From Ustilaginoidea virens (lineage: Eukaryota > Ascomycota > Sordariomycetes > Hypocreales > Clavicipitaceae), in assembly GCF_000687475.1 (NCBI RefSeq), contig NC_057316.1, forward strand, positions 4,340,001-4,404,000: a stretch of DNA of 64,000 nt. Reading direction: 5' to 3'. Position numbers and translations under genes: made by a program. This document shows, piece after piece, positions 45,963 through 57,099 of this stretch; positions within the stretch are counted from its first letter, which is position 1; each line of letters starts with the position of its first letter. The notes beneath the pieces were generated by a model that ran no database searches, was not told the origin of the DNA, and was given only the letters and a program-made list of their open reading frames with translations.

Positions 45963-47278
45963 GCTCTAGCAGAGAACAAAGGGGTGTGCCCATATCGCAG
46001 AGCTCCGCAGAATGACTTGATGACATCTTTGTTGGGTTGGTTGGTGGTATCTTGCTTCGGCCGCTTGGCCAACGGGCAACAGTATTCGGTGTATAGGGTA
46101 AATCGCGATGTTGCTCGCTGGACTCCTTGCCTCTTTATTTTTTTTTCCTGTTTTCCCTTCCTTCTCTCTCGGCCGGTTCGGAATTTTACCGACTCTTAAC
46201 CTTCTTTCTTTTCTTTTTGTTCCTTTTTTCTTGTTTCACCCTGTCCAGCTGTCCAGTCATCCGGATGAAAAATACTCCGTACCCTGCTCGCTTCATCCTC
46301 CCCCCGAACTGCAGCCACAACTGGCCGCGCGAGTTTTGCTGTGCTGCACGAAATGGATAGTTCCTCTGTCCCTCCCTCCTCTCCACCCTCCGCCGTCAGG
46401 TCAACCGTTTCTGTTTCTGATGTAAGCTGATTCATCGACAGCAGATGCTCCCCTCCAGCGAGAGCTCATCTTCTGACAAGTCAGATCAACCACACTGCCC
46501 CGCCAAGCCCAAACGAGGCCGCCGCCCCGAGCCCCGACACCTTGCGCATTCCACGCCGTCGCCTTGAGACAAAGATACCAGGGCGCAGATTGTGGGGGAA
46601 GGCCTCGTCGACCACGTTGTGGTCGCTGTGCCGCCGTGCCGCCGTGCCGCCGTGCCGATGTGCCCGGTGCCATTGAGTGCCTTGTGTGTGTTCTTTCCCT
46701 TCTGTAGACCAGACACCACGCCCCTGCGGGCGAAACATTTCTATCCACGTGCGACGCACCGCCAGCAGACGCCCTTGGGCGCCGTCAAGGCGCGAGCGAG
46801 GCACTTTGAGCCCGCTGCCAAAACGGCATCTTTGCACGCCAAGAGGAGACGACGGGAGCTTGCTTGTTACGTGCTAGCGTCAACACCTGCAAGAAAGAGG
46901 GTTCCTTTTGCCAGGACGACGCATTGTCGTCGTCATGAATCCGAGGCTCTGTCTCAAATGTGAGGCGTGTCATGAGAACAAGCGGATTGTGACGAGATGG
47001 CCCTGGGAATGCTCGAGGCGTGTCCAACATGACGAGTTGGCTCGTTAATTTCCCGCCTCGAACCTTGGGTCCCGGCGCGCGTCGAAATAGGTTTCTTGCG
47101 TTGCTTTTCTTTTCATCCGCGCCACTTGTTTCATAGCCTGGAGCTGGTCGCCCAAGAAGAAGCACCAACCAACGGCCATTTCCTCTCCTCACCTGTTTGT
47201 GCCGAAAAAAAAAAATAAAAATAAAAAACAGGCGTATTGAAAAAAAATAAACAAAAAAAAACCCCCCAAGAACAAAAA

Positions 47279-47397
47279 ACATACAACACCGGGTATTCGC
47301 TGGTCGTCACCGACCCAACTACTGATCCGGCGCTCGCCAGCTTATCCTGGGAGATCGGACGGGATCCCGAGTTCTACTAGCGGCTGTGGTCGTATGT
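47279..47397 (-). rRNA. 5S ribosomal RNA
   Basis: The minus strand of this 119-bp stretch starts ACATACGACC and ends GGTGTTGTATGT, and the two ends pair as helix I. Inside it has GGGATCCCGTCCG and AGTAGTTGGGTCGGTGACGACC, the internal control region typical of fungal 5S genes. A run of T follows the 3' end on the minus strand (GTTTTTTG and a longer T tract), fitting RNA polymerase III termination. It is a single dispersed copy, as in most filamentous ascomycetes. Confidence 0.93.
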
Positions 47398-48164
47398 GCC
47401 TGCATGCGAGGCTATTCCGAGATATGTAGCTGCCCCTGCCTCCGTACGCGAACGCACCTTATCGTAGTCTGCGCCGTCCTCCCCCGCTGCGTTCGTTTCG
47501 TGACTTTTGTCCTTTGACGGTGGCCGTCAGCGCGGCAGTAAACAGCTTTCCGAAAATGTCGTCCACCCCCATTGCTTGCAGGTGCAGGCCTGCCAGCTCC
47601 CCCCGTTCATCATGCAAGACCCATGTCCGGCTGGTGATTTTATGCTTCCGGTTTGAAAATTGCGACTTTCTGCGGCGGGCTGCTTTCGCCATTTGGCAAG
47701 ACGCTCGGCCGGGGCGGAGCGGCAGCACTGGTGATGTGAGGATGCGTGCTGCTCGAGATGGATGGGCTTGGTGATGGCTCTGAATAAACGCCCCAGGGGC
47801 CTGGCGTGCTCGTTGATGAACCAGACGGTTATTACCAGACGGCTGTTGCCAAAATGGCTGGCTAACCAGACGGTTATTACCAGACGGCTGTTGCCAGACG
47901 GCCATTGCCAAAATGGCTGGCTACATACCTACACAAGGCGTGGCATGCACTTGACTCAACCCTTTGCACTGCATGCTGCGTGACGTGACAGTCATGATGT
48001 GGCAGTCATGTTGATGAACAAACACTAGTGTACATATATACACGGCCAGCAAGTCGCCCACTTCACCCCAAATAATTGAAATAAAAGAACAAGCCTTCCA
48101 AGACCCAAACCCCCCCTCCCCCATATACAGACCTTTTCGACGGCCGGATTTCGCACCCACGCCA
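47398..48164. other. Intergenic region 5S to 7TM-RGS gene
   Basis: No gene is recognised. It contains a tandem duplication at 47819-47922 and should hold the 3' UTR of the RGS gene. Confidence 0.6.
47819..47922. repeat. 45-bp tandem duplication with internal 14-bp expansion
   Basis: Unit 47819-47863 begins AACCAGACGGTTATTACC and ends GGCTGGCT. It is repeated at 47864-47922 with an extra AGACGGCCATTGCC inserted. The units themselves consist of smaller CCAGACGG(C/T)-type repeats. Confidence 0.9.
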
Positions 48165-50105
48165 TCACATCACCGACTCAATACCACTAACCACGTCCAG
48201 CGAGCGCCTCTCCCTGATAAACTTCGGCCAGGTATTGGTGAGGACGAGATACTTGATGCTCATCTCGGCGTCGTCAAACACGCCCTCGCTAAAGGCCTCG
48301 GGTATCTCTCCCGTGTATCGGATCGGCTCGGCGTGGTGGTCGTCGTGCCGCTTGGGCGCGCTGGCAAAGGGCGTCGCGGGATCAGGGCTGCCGCATTCGC
48401 CCGTGACGACCTGGGCGGCGCCCTCGAATATGGCTTGGAGGTTCTTGAAGTCTTGCGACGACAGGTTGACCTGGAACTCGGCGCTGTGGCTGCTGATAAA
48501 GTCGACGTAGATGCGGAGAGCGCTCTCGTAGGACTCGCGCGTCAGGGCCAGGGTGGTCGTCGCCGGGTCCTTCTCGCCCAGCACGCCGCCTCCTGCGGCG
48601 TGCACAACGTAGCGCGCGCGCCACTCGCGGACTCGGGTCAGGAAGGCAATGTTTTCGCCGGAAAAGTCGCGCAGGGCGGAAAATTCTTGCAGAGGCTCGG
48701 GGTTCTTGGCCAGCGTGTGCTCCAGGGCGTCCATGGTGAGGATGCTGCCGCCGGTGGAGGAGATGGAGCCGGCCTTGGTGCGGCCCATCCATGACAGGGC
48801 GGATGACGAGGCCGAGGCCAGGGACTTGCCGCTGTGCACGACGGACTTCTGCCGTGACTCCCAGCGGGCGATGGAGTCGAGCGTCTCTTGGCAAAGGGAC
48901 TGCTGCTTGTAGACTTGCCAGACGGGGATAAAGACGGTGAAGATTTCGAGCATCATGATGGACAGGGCGATCCTACATGGGGCACTTGTCTGTGAGAAGA
49001 TTTGCAGATGGGGTAGGGGTAGGTAAGGTGGCAGCAGGCTCGAGGGGTGTGCTGCTTGTTACTCACCACATGGGGGGAATCCAGTAGTTGTTGACCACAG
49101 CCATGCCGGGCACGTAGAGGGCAATGAGCCACATGGGGGCCGCGAAAAGTCTGTCGAGTCAGCTTAGGTTTCAAGAGCTTGATTGTGATGATATTCAGAG
49201 GGAAGGGGGGAAGGGGAGGGTTACCCAGAGAGACAGCAGGCAATGGTCTGGGTTCGCCAGCCTTGTGAGTCCTTGAGGTTGCGGGAACGCCAAAGGATGA
49301 CGGGAGCCACGACCCAAGACCAAAATATCTGCCAAAAGACGGAGGGCCACCTGCAAAGAACCCGCCACGTTAGACGCCGTTGATCGTCCAGACTGCAGCT
49401 TTTTTTTTTTTGCCTTACCATTCCCATCCGCGGCCCTGTTCATACTTCTTCTCCATCGCTGTGCCAGTGACTTCAGTGCCGGCGATTCCCCAAGAGGAAT
49501 GAAACTTGCGAGAAATGAGAAAGGTGAAAACTGTAAGCACAACCTGTGCGTCTGTAAGCAAGTAGACTTGTCTCGTCCACGTTCCCGCGACTCGCTTGGA
49601 AACCCCAACTCACGTGTAGAACCATGCCCAAGCCGACAAGGATCAGGACCCTCCTGGTGTAGGGAAGCATCTTCCACCTGGCAACAAGAGTCTTGCGGAT
49701 GCGAGGACGCTTTCCATCCCAGCCAAAATCAACCGTCTTGTCGACGTACTTTTTCTGCGCGTTGGCAACGTATAGAAATCGACTGTTGGCAGCGTGGAAG
49801 AGGGCGATACCGAACGGAACCCAGATGGCCATGATCCAGAACTCGACGACTTCAGCCATCAGGGGCCCGTAAACGTAACCCGTTGTTACACAAAAGAAGT
49901 AGCAGTGGAGAAAAGAGATTGCTGTGAAGGACAGGCCCAGGCATCTGATCCTCAGGATGGGCATTTCACGCTTCAACCACAGAAAGGCCATTCCGCTGAA
50001 CAAAATGGCCGTCCAGGATATGGCAAATACAATATAAAATATGCCCAATCCATCAAGCCGAGCGACCGGCTGGGTGTCTTTAGTGACACCAAGCTCTGAA
50101 CCCAT
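48165..50105 (-). CDS. Seven-transmembrane receptor with RGS domain (GprK-type)
   Basis: Five exons on the minus strand: 50105-49614, 49543-49419, 49350-49225, 49150-49067 and 48972-48165. All join in frame with GTGAGT/GTAAGG/GTAACC/GTGAGT donors, giving 544 aa. Seven hydrophobic segments occupy about residues 20-290: [87 protein letters not shown] and [12 protein letters not shown]. An RGS domain starts near residue 354 ([19 protein letters not shown]) and runs, with a long insert, to about 530 ([15 protein letters not shown]). RGS domains speed GTP hydrolysis on G-alpha subunits. The fused 7TM-RGS layout is that of Aspergillus GprK and plant RGS1. Ligand and target G-alpha cannot be read from sequence. 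Confidence 0.87.
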
Positions 50106-53100
50106 TGTGCTTTACCTTGTGATTTTTTTTTTGCAATTGCAATTCGTGTTTTGGAAAAGAAAGATCGAGGCTCAATGCCCAGCAAAGGGGAAAGCAGACG
50201 GCCGAGAGCGAGCGAGCGGACGGTACCTGGCGGCAAGACAAAACTCTGCGAAAGAGGGAGCCGAGTTTAAAAAAAAAATTAAGATAAGTCCGCAGGTCCC
50301 CAGATGGAGAGTATGTTTTCAGCTCAGAGGCACATCCCAGCACGGCAAATCTAGAGCAAGCAGAGCATGGGGGTGACGTTTTCTTGATAAATACCGGATT
50401 CTATCACAGCCAGGAAAATCCACCGCAGATGCCTTGAGCCAAGAAGGGGTAAGTAGCAGGTAGTATGTAGTATACTAGAAGAGACCAAGGGACCGCAGCT
50501 AATAAGTAAGATAATAGTGTAATTGCCAGGATGCCATCAACGCAAGGCACTAGTGACACAGCAGATCCGGGCCATTGAGCCCCTGCCTCAAGGAACAAGA
50601 TCATGGCAGGAAATGAAGAGCAGAGCATATCCCGATTGCCGGAAATGCTGTCCGCATATTTGGGCCAGCCACTCCGTACTCCGTATGAGTAGCGGTTTTG
50701 GTCGTGGGCGGGCAAGACAAGTCTCTTGCGCAGAGAGCCAGGGTAAGAGACACGGCGCCGCCCGCAAGATTTCCAATGCCTTCCCTCCCAGCAGGTGTAG
50801 AGAAAAGCAGTAGGGGCTTCAATGGAAATGTCCATAGTTTTCGCGGGCCCAAGTGTGAGTTCCAGTTTTTTTCTTCTTCTTCTTCCGTTTTACCCCTGGT
50901 GACATGACGAGGCGACAGCTGCTGCAAGGCCAGAAAGTGCTTGCATTTCGGTAGTTGGCATTCTCATTGCCGGCCGAGATTGTCCTTTGGCCTGGATATG
51001 ACGACGACTTGCGCAGACAAGTCGGATTGCCCTTCCTTTCCGAGGGGCCCTGCCCTGCCCAAAGTGATGGCTCTACGGAGTACGGATACTCCGTATTCTT
51101 TCCAGAGAAGCGCAAAGCGGAACTACTCAGGCAGGCCATAGCCCCTTGATGGGGAAGGTTGCCGGTGGTACGTCCGCAAAAAAACGATGCAAAATCGGAA
51201 CGTCCGCGAGTCGTGAAGGGGCTGTTGGACGACGTGGGGGGTGCATCGCGACACGGATCCTGGCCCGTGTCATTCAGCCAAGCCAATCTCCAGCGGCTCA
51301 ATCACGCCGCCACCACGTACTGTGGCTGGACCTTGGCAGGGGATGGCGTCTCCCACGCCAACTATTTTCGATTATTGGTTTCGTTATCGGTTGGGCAGGG
51401 GAGGGGGAGTGATGAAGTTTTTCCTGGTCAGCCAGATGAAGAAGCGGACAACAAGGGTGGGCGGAAGCGAGACGTTAGGGGGTCTTGGCGATTGCTGTCC
51501 TGGGCCTAAAATGCTCCCCTCGACGGCAATCCGTTTGTCGGAACGATGCCAAACGACACATCACCCAACTCTGGATGCTCTGGAGTCCACTGGCGAAGTC
51601 GCCGAGTGTCTGGAACGTGAATACTCTGCAGCTTGGAGGCGCAGTTGTCCACTTTGTCGGTGGTGCCTTCCAAATCTCGACGAACCAGCTCCTTCCTGTA
51701 CAGTGCCTAACCTGCCAGGTAGGTACTGTACCTAAGATACCGTGCTCCTAGGAAGTAGGTACTGTTCTCCGTACAGGCACCTAACGTAGTACTGTGCGCC
51801 TTTCCTTCCTCGAGTCGGGGACCAAAAGACCAACAACGAACGACCAAAGACGTTGTCTCCGCCCCAACTCATCAAACAGTACGGACATGGAGTACCGAGT
51901 CTGCGCCGTGGACACAAGCGAAAGGAAAACCCGCCGAGCGAAACAGACCGAAATGCTGGTCAACGCCTGGTTTGACACTGCCCTCGGCTTGCATGAGGGC
52001 TTTGTGTCTCTCAGCACGCCAAGCACGTCAAGTCACATCACATCGGACACGTCGGATTGGATTGGTGCAGGTCAAGCCTTGAAGGCTGGTAGAAAAACCC
52101 CCGCTTGTCTGTACGCCAACGAGCCTTTGGCCGCACCGAGGTCATAGACGCCAATCTTTACCAGGCAAAATAAGGCGTCCTTGTACGGAACTAGCGCCGG
52201 GTACTAAGGCATGTATGTGCCTGTAGCCTGAGCCACTGGATAAAACCAGGTGAGTCCGGTCCAAGACTCCAAGACGGCTCCAGCCGGTGCACGGACTCTG
52301 AATCTGGTCATGAATGAAGGCTTTCGAGGCAACTCATCCTGGCCGTTGGAAAGGACTTGTCTGGCAAGGCCTGCCCGCTCGGTATCGATTACGGGGCGGT
52401 GGACATTGATGACAGATGCTAACACTTGAGGAGATGTCTGCAGAACCAGATCCACAAAAGTCAGGGTACCCAAGCATCCGGGCGTATATTTCCGTGCGTC
52501 GCATCATGCAGAGTCAAGGCATGCAAACACTCGTTGGTCATACATAGACCAGAGTACCTGCTACCTACACCAGATGGCCAGGTGTGCCGAATATCGTGAA
52601 TGCGCTTCACCGTGGTCGATGCTCTTTCAGCAAATAGTTGATGTCGAAATTTCTGGCACCGAATCGGCGTCGAATCTCATTCGCCTGATGTTACTCTTGC
52701 CGGCGGGTAGAAAGTTGGAGCCCATCCACGGAGTAATTTGGCGGCTCCGGCCGTGCGTGAGTCGGGGTGACCACGCCTGACAGGTCTGGCAAATTACCTG
52801 GTGTCTCGGAGCCTGGGACTAACGGGAACTATTTGAGGCTATTGCCATGGGCGCTTCAAATAGTAATCCACGCAATAGGCTGCCTCTGGTGTTGACCTGC
52901 ATTCGGTTGCGAGGAAGACGGCCTGCTGGGCCAAGCCTTGGGATCACGATGCTTTCTCGCGATGCTGTGCTCCGTCCGTACTCTGTACATGGGTACTCTG
53001 TATGCGTTGCACAGGTTGCCATTGGGCTTGTGCAGAGCAGAACAGCAGAACAGGCAGCCACTGCGTTGCGCTCTGACGGAGCAATGGGATTGGTCCGTTG

Positions 53101-53315
53101 GGGCCTAGCTCCTGCTGCACTGCACGGCTGCACTGCACGGCTGCACGGCTGCGCGGGCGCGGTTGCGTGATCCTCCGTCTTGGTCAATGGATTTACTGAA
53201 AACGGCTGGTAGGTTGTGTTTCTGGTCGGTCAGAAGATAAAAAAAAATGCCGCTCAAACTGGACCCAAAAATCTGGCAATAAAGGGGAGGAGTCGGTAGA
53301 TCACATGAGGTCTAT

Positions 53316-53350
53316 CAGGATGGGTCACCTAAACCCGCCCCTGTGAACTG
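53316..53350 (+). repeat. 35-bp direct repeat, copy 1
   Basis: Matches 53436-53470 with few mismatches. Both contain GGATGGG(T/C)CACCT, then AACCCGC, then CCTGTGAACT. Spacing between copies is 120 bp. Possibly the remnant of a mobile element or a duplicated regulatory block. Confidence 0.75.
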
Positions 53351-53435
53351 ATATGACCTGGACATTTGCCCTCAGTTTTCCGCACCTACGGCCCAGATCT
53401 AGGCCCGCACTGACGTATTGACGCTCCTCGATAAT

Positions 53436-53470
53436 TAGGATGGGCCACCTGAACCCGCGCCTGTGAACTC
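53436..53470 (+). repeat. 35-bp direct repeat, copy 2
   Basis: Second copy of the repeat at 53316-53350, in the same orientation. Confidence 0.75.
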
Positions 53471-54682
53471 ATTGTGCGCTGAATTGGCGTATTTTCTTAG
53501 CAACTATTCCTTTTACAGGGCATATAAGCGGCCCTAGCTAGCGCGATACATCGTGAACAAGGCTGTGGTGTTGTGGGAGGCTTCCATAAAATTGTGTTGC
53601 AGACCCTTACTAATTCTGGTAAGGCGCCATGATTTATGTCGTTCCGCCAGGCGCACTTACTTGGATCTGGGCCTACCTACACCTATAATGATATGCAGGA
53701 AACTTGTATTCGCTTCGAAACCCTAAACCCATGCGAAATGCGCTTCTCTCTTTCACCCTGAATTCCAAGCTATTTCGGACTATTTCAAGCTGTGGAGTCT
53801 TGCGTCTTGCGTCTTGCGTCTTGGGCAATTCAACCAAAGACACGCCAAAAAAAAATCCCAGAGAAGCATCACCACCCAGATGCACGACGTGTTTCCTGTC
53901 AAGAAGACGACAACATTGTGACGAAAACGAAGGGTTGGATCGCTCATGTTGTCATCCATGCACTGTCGAGGGTTGCGATCAACGCACAGGAACAACCAAC
54001 CCGTTCACTCACACCACCTGCTTTCAGACTCCCACCGCACGGTGTGACGAGCAGTCCTCCCGAACGAACAAGCCAGGCCAGTTACAGCATCAATACGTTT
54101 GCAACACGTCGTGCCAAACGTCTTCGGCTTGCTGGTATTATTTGGTCCCTGTTCATCCATCAGCAGGCCCTTTCCATCTTGTCCTGACTTGTCTCTTTGA
54201 CACTCTCCCATGTCGGAGACGGGCCGCGGCAAGTTGATTTGCCGTCGTAGAGCCGGAAAGCAGGCACAGGCACAGGCACCGGGGCTGCGGATCGTGGTCT
54301 TCACACGGCTTGATGGCTGTGCCCTTTCTGTGCCCAGATAGATGGGTTTAGTCTTTCTTTACCCCAAAGGGACTGGAATCTTGTCCCAGTTTCGTGGGGT
54401 TTCGCTGGGGCTTGCTCGACTGCTGCACGTCCAAGAGGCCTTCGCGGAGAAGCTATTCATTGCGCCCAACTTTCTCGCCATGCCCTGGACGGTTCGTCCA
54501 AGAGGCACATGGCCGACTCACAACAAAGTCGCTGGGGGCTTTTTGACCCGAGATGCCTAGTCGTCACGGCCAGGGTGCCCAGATGCGCGGGCGTCGTCTC
54601 CCTGCAACCGATTCGGTGCTGGCCCATTGCCCATTGCCCATTGCCCTTCTTTCTTCTTTTCTTTCCTTTTCTTTCCTCTTTG

Positions 54683-55318
54683 CTACGGCTCATGTGCAGA
54701 AGATTTCGAAAGCAAAGCCTGTTGCTCGCCCTGCTCGGCGCGCTTCAGATCCTCCAACCACATGCCCAGGCGCAGGCGCTTGTCCTCCAGCCTGTCGACC
54801 CGGACAATGGCCTGGTAGCAAGGGCCCGGGCGGCCATAGTCGTCGTCGTCGTCGTCATCGTCGCCGAAGCTCCACAGGGTCAGGTGCTCGAGGATGGCCA
54901 GCAGCGCGACGGAGACAATCTCGGGCACGGGGTTCCTGCGGCCGGAGGAGCATGCCACCACGAAGATGAGGACAAAGGTGTCGATGGAGTCGCTGAACAG
55001 GGCTACACCCAGGGCCCGCTGGACCTCGTAGCTGCGCTGGGGATCCGCCATGAGGATGAGCCCGGCGAGCAGCATGTCCCTCAGGCCCAGCACGGTGGTG
55101 AGGACCAGGCCAGGGCCGGACGCGGGGACGGCGAACCCGGCGAGCACGACGTTCGGGATGGCGAGCAGGGCGAGACTGCGGAGCAGATGGAGAGCTGAGA
55201 CGGCGGACGAGGCGAGGTATTGCAGCCGGGTTACCGATGGAGGCCCTGGGGCTCCTGGTGAAGAAGACGGATGCTGGTGGTGGAGGAGAGGCGTGATTGG
55301 CGAGGGTTTCTGGTCCAT
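54683..55318 (-). CDS. Small four-helix membrane protein, DUF4267-like
   Basis: A single-exon gene of 211 aa from the ATG at 55318 (MDQKPSPITPLL). The frame is open further upstream, but only through sequence that looks like 5' UTR. Four hydrophobic segments are seen: ASSAVSALHLLRSLALLAI, LVLTTVLGLRDMLLAGLILM, ALGVALFSDSIDTFVLIFVV and IVSVALLAILEHLTLW. The pattern GLRD...GL...R...G....D is like DUF4267 integral membrane proteins of fungi, whose function is unknown. The C-terminus is cytosolic-like, with a run of eight Asp encoded by GAC repeats and a charged tail. The family match is from memory of the pattern and is moderate. Confidence 0.6.
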   Translation of the reverse strand: MDQKPSPITPLLHHQHPSSSPGAPGPPSVTRLQYLASSAVSALHLLRSLALLAIPNVVLAGFAVPASGPGLVLTTVLGLRDMLLAGLILMADPQRSYEVQRALGVALFSDSIDTFVLIFVVACSSGRRNPVPEIVSVALLAILEHLTLWSFGDDDDDDDDYGRPGPCYQAIVRVDRLEDKRLRLGMWLEDLKRAEQGEQQALLSKSSAHEP

Positions 55319-55631
55319 GGCGAGGAGTTTGGTTGAAGTGGTAGTAGGTGTGGTTTGGAGAAAGAATCTCCCTTTTCTCAAGACGCAATCCCGAAACAGG
55401 ACAACAAAAGACAAAAAAAAAAGAGACTGGGGGAACCAGAACCGCCCGACAAGTCTTGTCTTTTATCCCCTTCCGCACACAAACGTGCGGGCGATTCCTT
55501 GCCAGTCGTGCAAATACGATGCTGCAGACCACGGGGGGCGGGAGGGGGAAGGCACGTTTAAAAGCAGCCAGGCCTTTCCTTCCTTTTCTTCCCTCCTTCC
55601 TTTCCTCCTTCCTTACGTTCTTCTGCTTCAC

Positions 55632-55662
<31 letters not shown>

Positions 55663-56290
55663 GTCCCGTTTTTTCTCTTTTGCCTCTCCAGAACCTCTTC
55701 AACCAGCCCAGCAGACCATGCACATTCCGGCCAGTGGGCCGCGATCACGGTGCACCGCGCTTTATATCTGGACTGAACGGGGCGCTCGCGGCTTGAGTAG
55801 CGGTAGCGGTCTGTAGCGGTCTGGGGGGTGCAGGCAAAACACAGGATTGAGGCAGCTCAACAGGCATGCCGTGCGTGCCGCCCCAAGCACAGCCACCACC
55901 CGTTGCGGATCGGTCAAGCGGCCGGTAGGCAGGTTCTTAGCGACGATCACCTTGTGGACCGTTTCGTCGCAGCGAGCTAGCTGCTTGCTCCTCGCCCCTC
56001 GCTCGAAAAGCTGAGACATTGATTGCCCCGTGGTATTTTTACCGATTGCCCCAGGCTGGTCTGCCGAGTTGAGCTGCTGCACCTTGGCCTTGGTCAGGAG
56101 GAGGCCGTCAAAGTGGCCGCGTGTGCATGACGTTGAAACACACGATATCCACGCACGAGGCACGTGTTGGTTGGCTCGAGCCACCGCCTGGCCCTGGGGG
56201 CGCTTTGCCCTCGGAGACGGCTGGGCGGGCAAGCGGATGGCAAGCCGTGCTCTCCAGGACTCCAGGAGTTGGCCCAACTTGCAACTCGCG

Positions 56291-56324
56291 AGGGTGTTGA
56301 GGGTGTTGAGGGTGTTGAGGGTGT
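56291..56324. repeat. 9-bp minisatellite (AGGGTGTTG)
   Basis: Between three and four tandem copies of AGGGTGTTG in intergenic DNA. Confidence 0.85.
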
Positions 56325-56577
56325 GCGCATCTACGCCACCTGACGGGCCAGCCGTGCCATCGCCGCCACTCGTTGGTCCGCTGGTGGAGGGTGATGAATT
56401 GATTTGCCTGTCGATTTCACCTTGATCTTCGGTTTGACCATCTCGGCCCTGTCCGGGTTTTCTCTAGCCTGGAACTTGTGAGTGCAGCGTGCTTTTGTTT
56501 CTTTGCCTTGGAACCGGATTGTCCATGTCTGTTGTCGTTTCCCAACCTCTTTGCTCTACCACGGCTGACATGCAACA

Positions 56578-56635
56578 GCTCACATGCAACAGCTCACCTC
56601 CACGGCTCACCTCCACGGCTCACCTCCACGGCTCA
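56578..56635. repeat. 13-bp minisatellite (CTCACCTCCACGG)
   Basis: About four diverged tandem copies of CTCACCTCCACGG, preceded by CTCACATGCAACAG units, in intergenic DNA. Confidence 0.8.
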
Positions 56636-57099
56636 CATCCCACATCCCACGACTCACCTCCCACGGCTCGCACAGCTTCCTCACTCACAAATGATATGCC
56701 CCGCTATTCCTGCATCGTGTCACGCATCACACGATACGGCGGGGCGGTTATCGGGTGAAACGCTACCGCTGTGCCGGGCTCCTCAACCTGATTCTTCCCT
56801 TCACTGGCACCACCATCCACCCCCTCTCGCCATCTTGTTGCGCACACGACGAAGCAATGCATTCTATTTTCCGCATCCAACACGGAGCATGGCCAAGTAT
56901 ATGCATGCACCACTCGGATTCGTCACCACCATTGCCGCAGCAGCCGCAGCAGCCGCAGCGTTCGCGCCACACCATTGTGAAATGAAAGTGGAGTCGGCCA
57001 ACATCCAAAAAAAAAAAAAAAAAAAAAAAAAAACGAACCAACTTGGCTTACCACACTCACAAGGAGATCAACGCCCGATCCATGCCACCTACAGCAGCC

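Larger units (their letters stand above)
40120..47278. other. Gene-poor 7.2-kb region
   Basis: I see no protein gene with family features. Open frames here are short and low in complexity. The longest, 45216-46199, has no recognisable motif. The region holds TACTCCGTA-type motifs (41053, 42941, 46273), CT-rich and A-rich tracts, and minisatellites: GGCGTCTTT at 42544-42585, GGCAG at 44121-44165, GCGTTTG at 45928-45962. Its left end should include the tmpL promoter. Confidence 0.55.
50106..54682. other. Gene-poor 4.6-kb region
   Basis: No convincing gene. It holds TACTCCGTA-type motifs (50677, 51074 and 51087) and a pair of 35-bp direct repeats (53316 and 53436). It also has a 'TTGCGTC' short repeat near 53798. 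Open frames here lack family features. The left end should hold the receptor promoter. Confidence 0.55.
55319..57099. other. Intergenic region DUF4267-like gene to ESF1
   Basis: No gene is recognised. It has CTTT repeats (55631-55665), an AGGGTGTTG minisatellite (56291-56324), CTCACCTCCACGG repeats (56578-56635) and an A run (57007-57032). Confidence 0.6.

Noticed and set aside
45216..46199. A 327-codon plus-strand frame
   Set aside because: No recognisable motif, odd composition, contains a 7-bp minisatellite, and no splice or start context supports it.
47040..47100. Possible tRNA (CTCGAACC and GGGTCCC near 47050)
   Set aside because: No cloverleaf could be formed around it; no acceptor stem or anticodon arm found.
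53316..53470. LTRs or terminal repeats of a short element
   Set aside because: Copies are direct, short and imperfect, with no TG/CA ends or target duplications, so no element can be defined; kept only as repeats.
54509..55198. Plus-strand frame of 229 codons
   Set aside because: Antisense of the DUF4267-like gene; low complexity and no start context.
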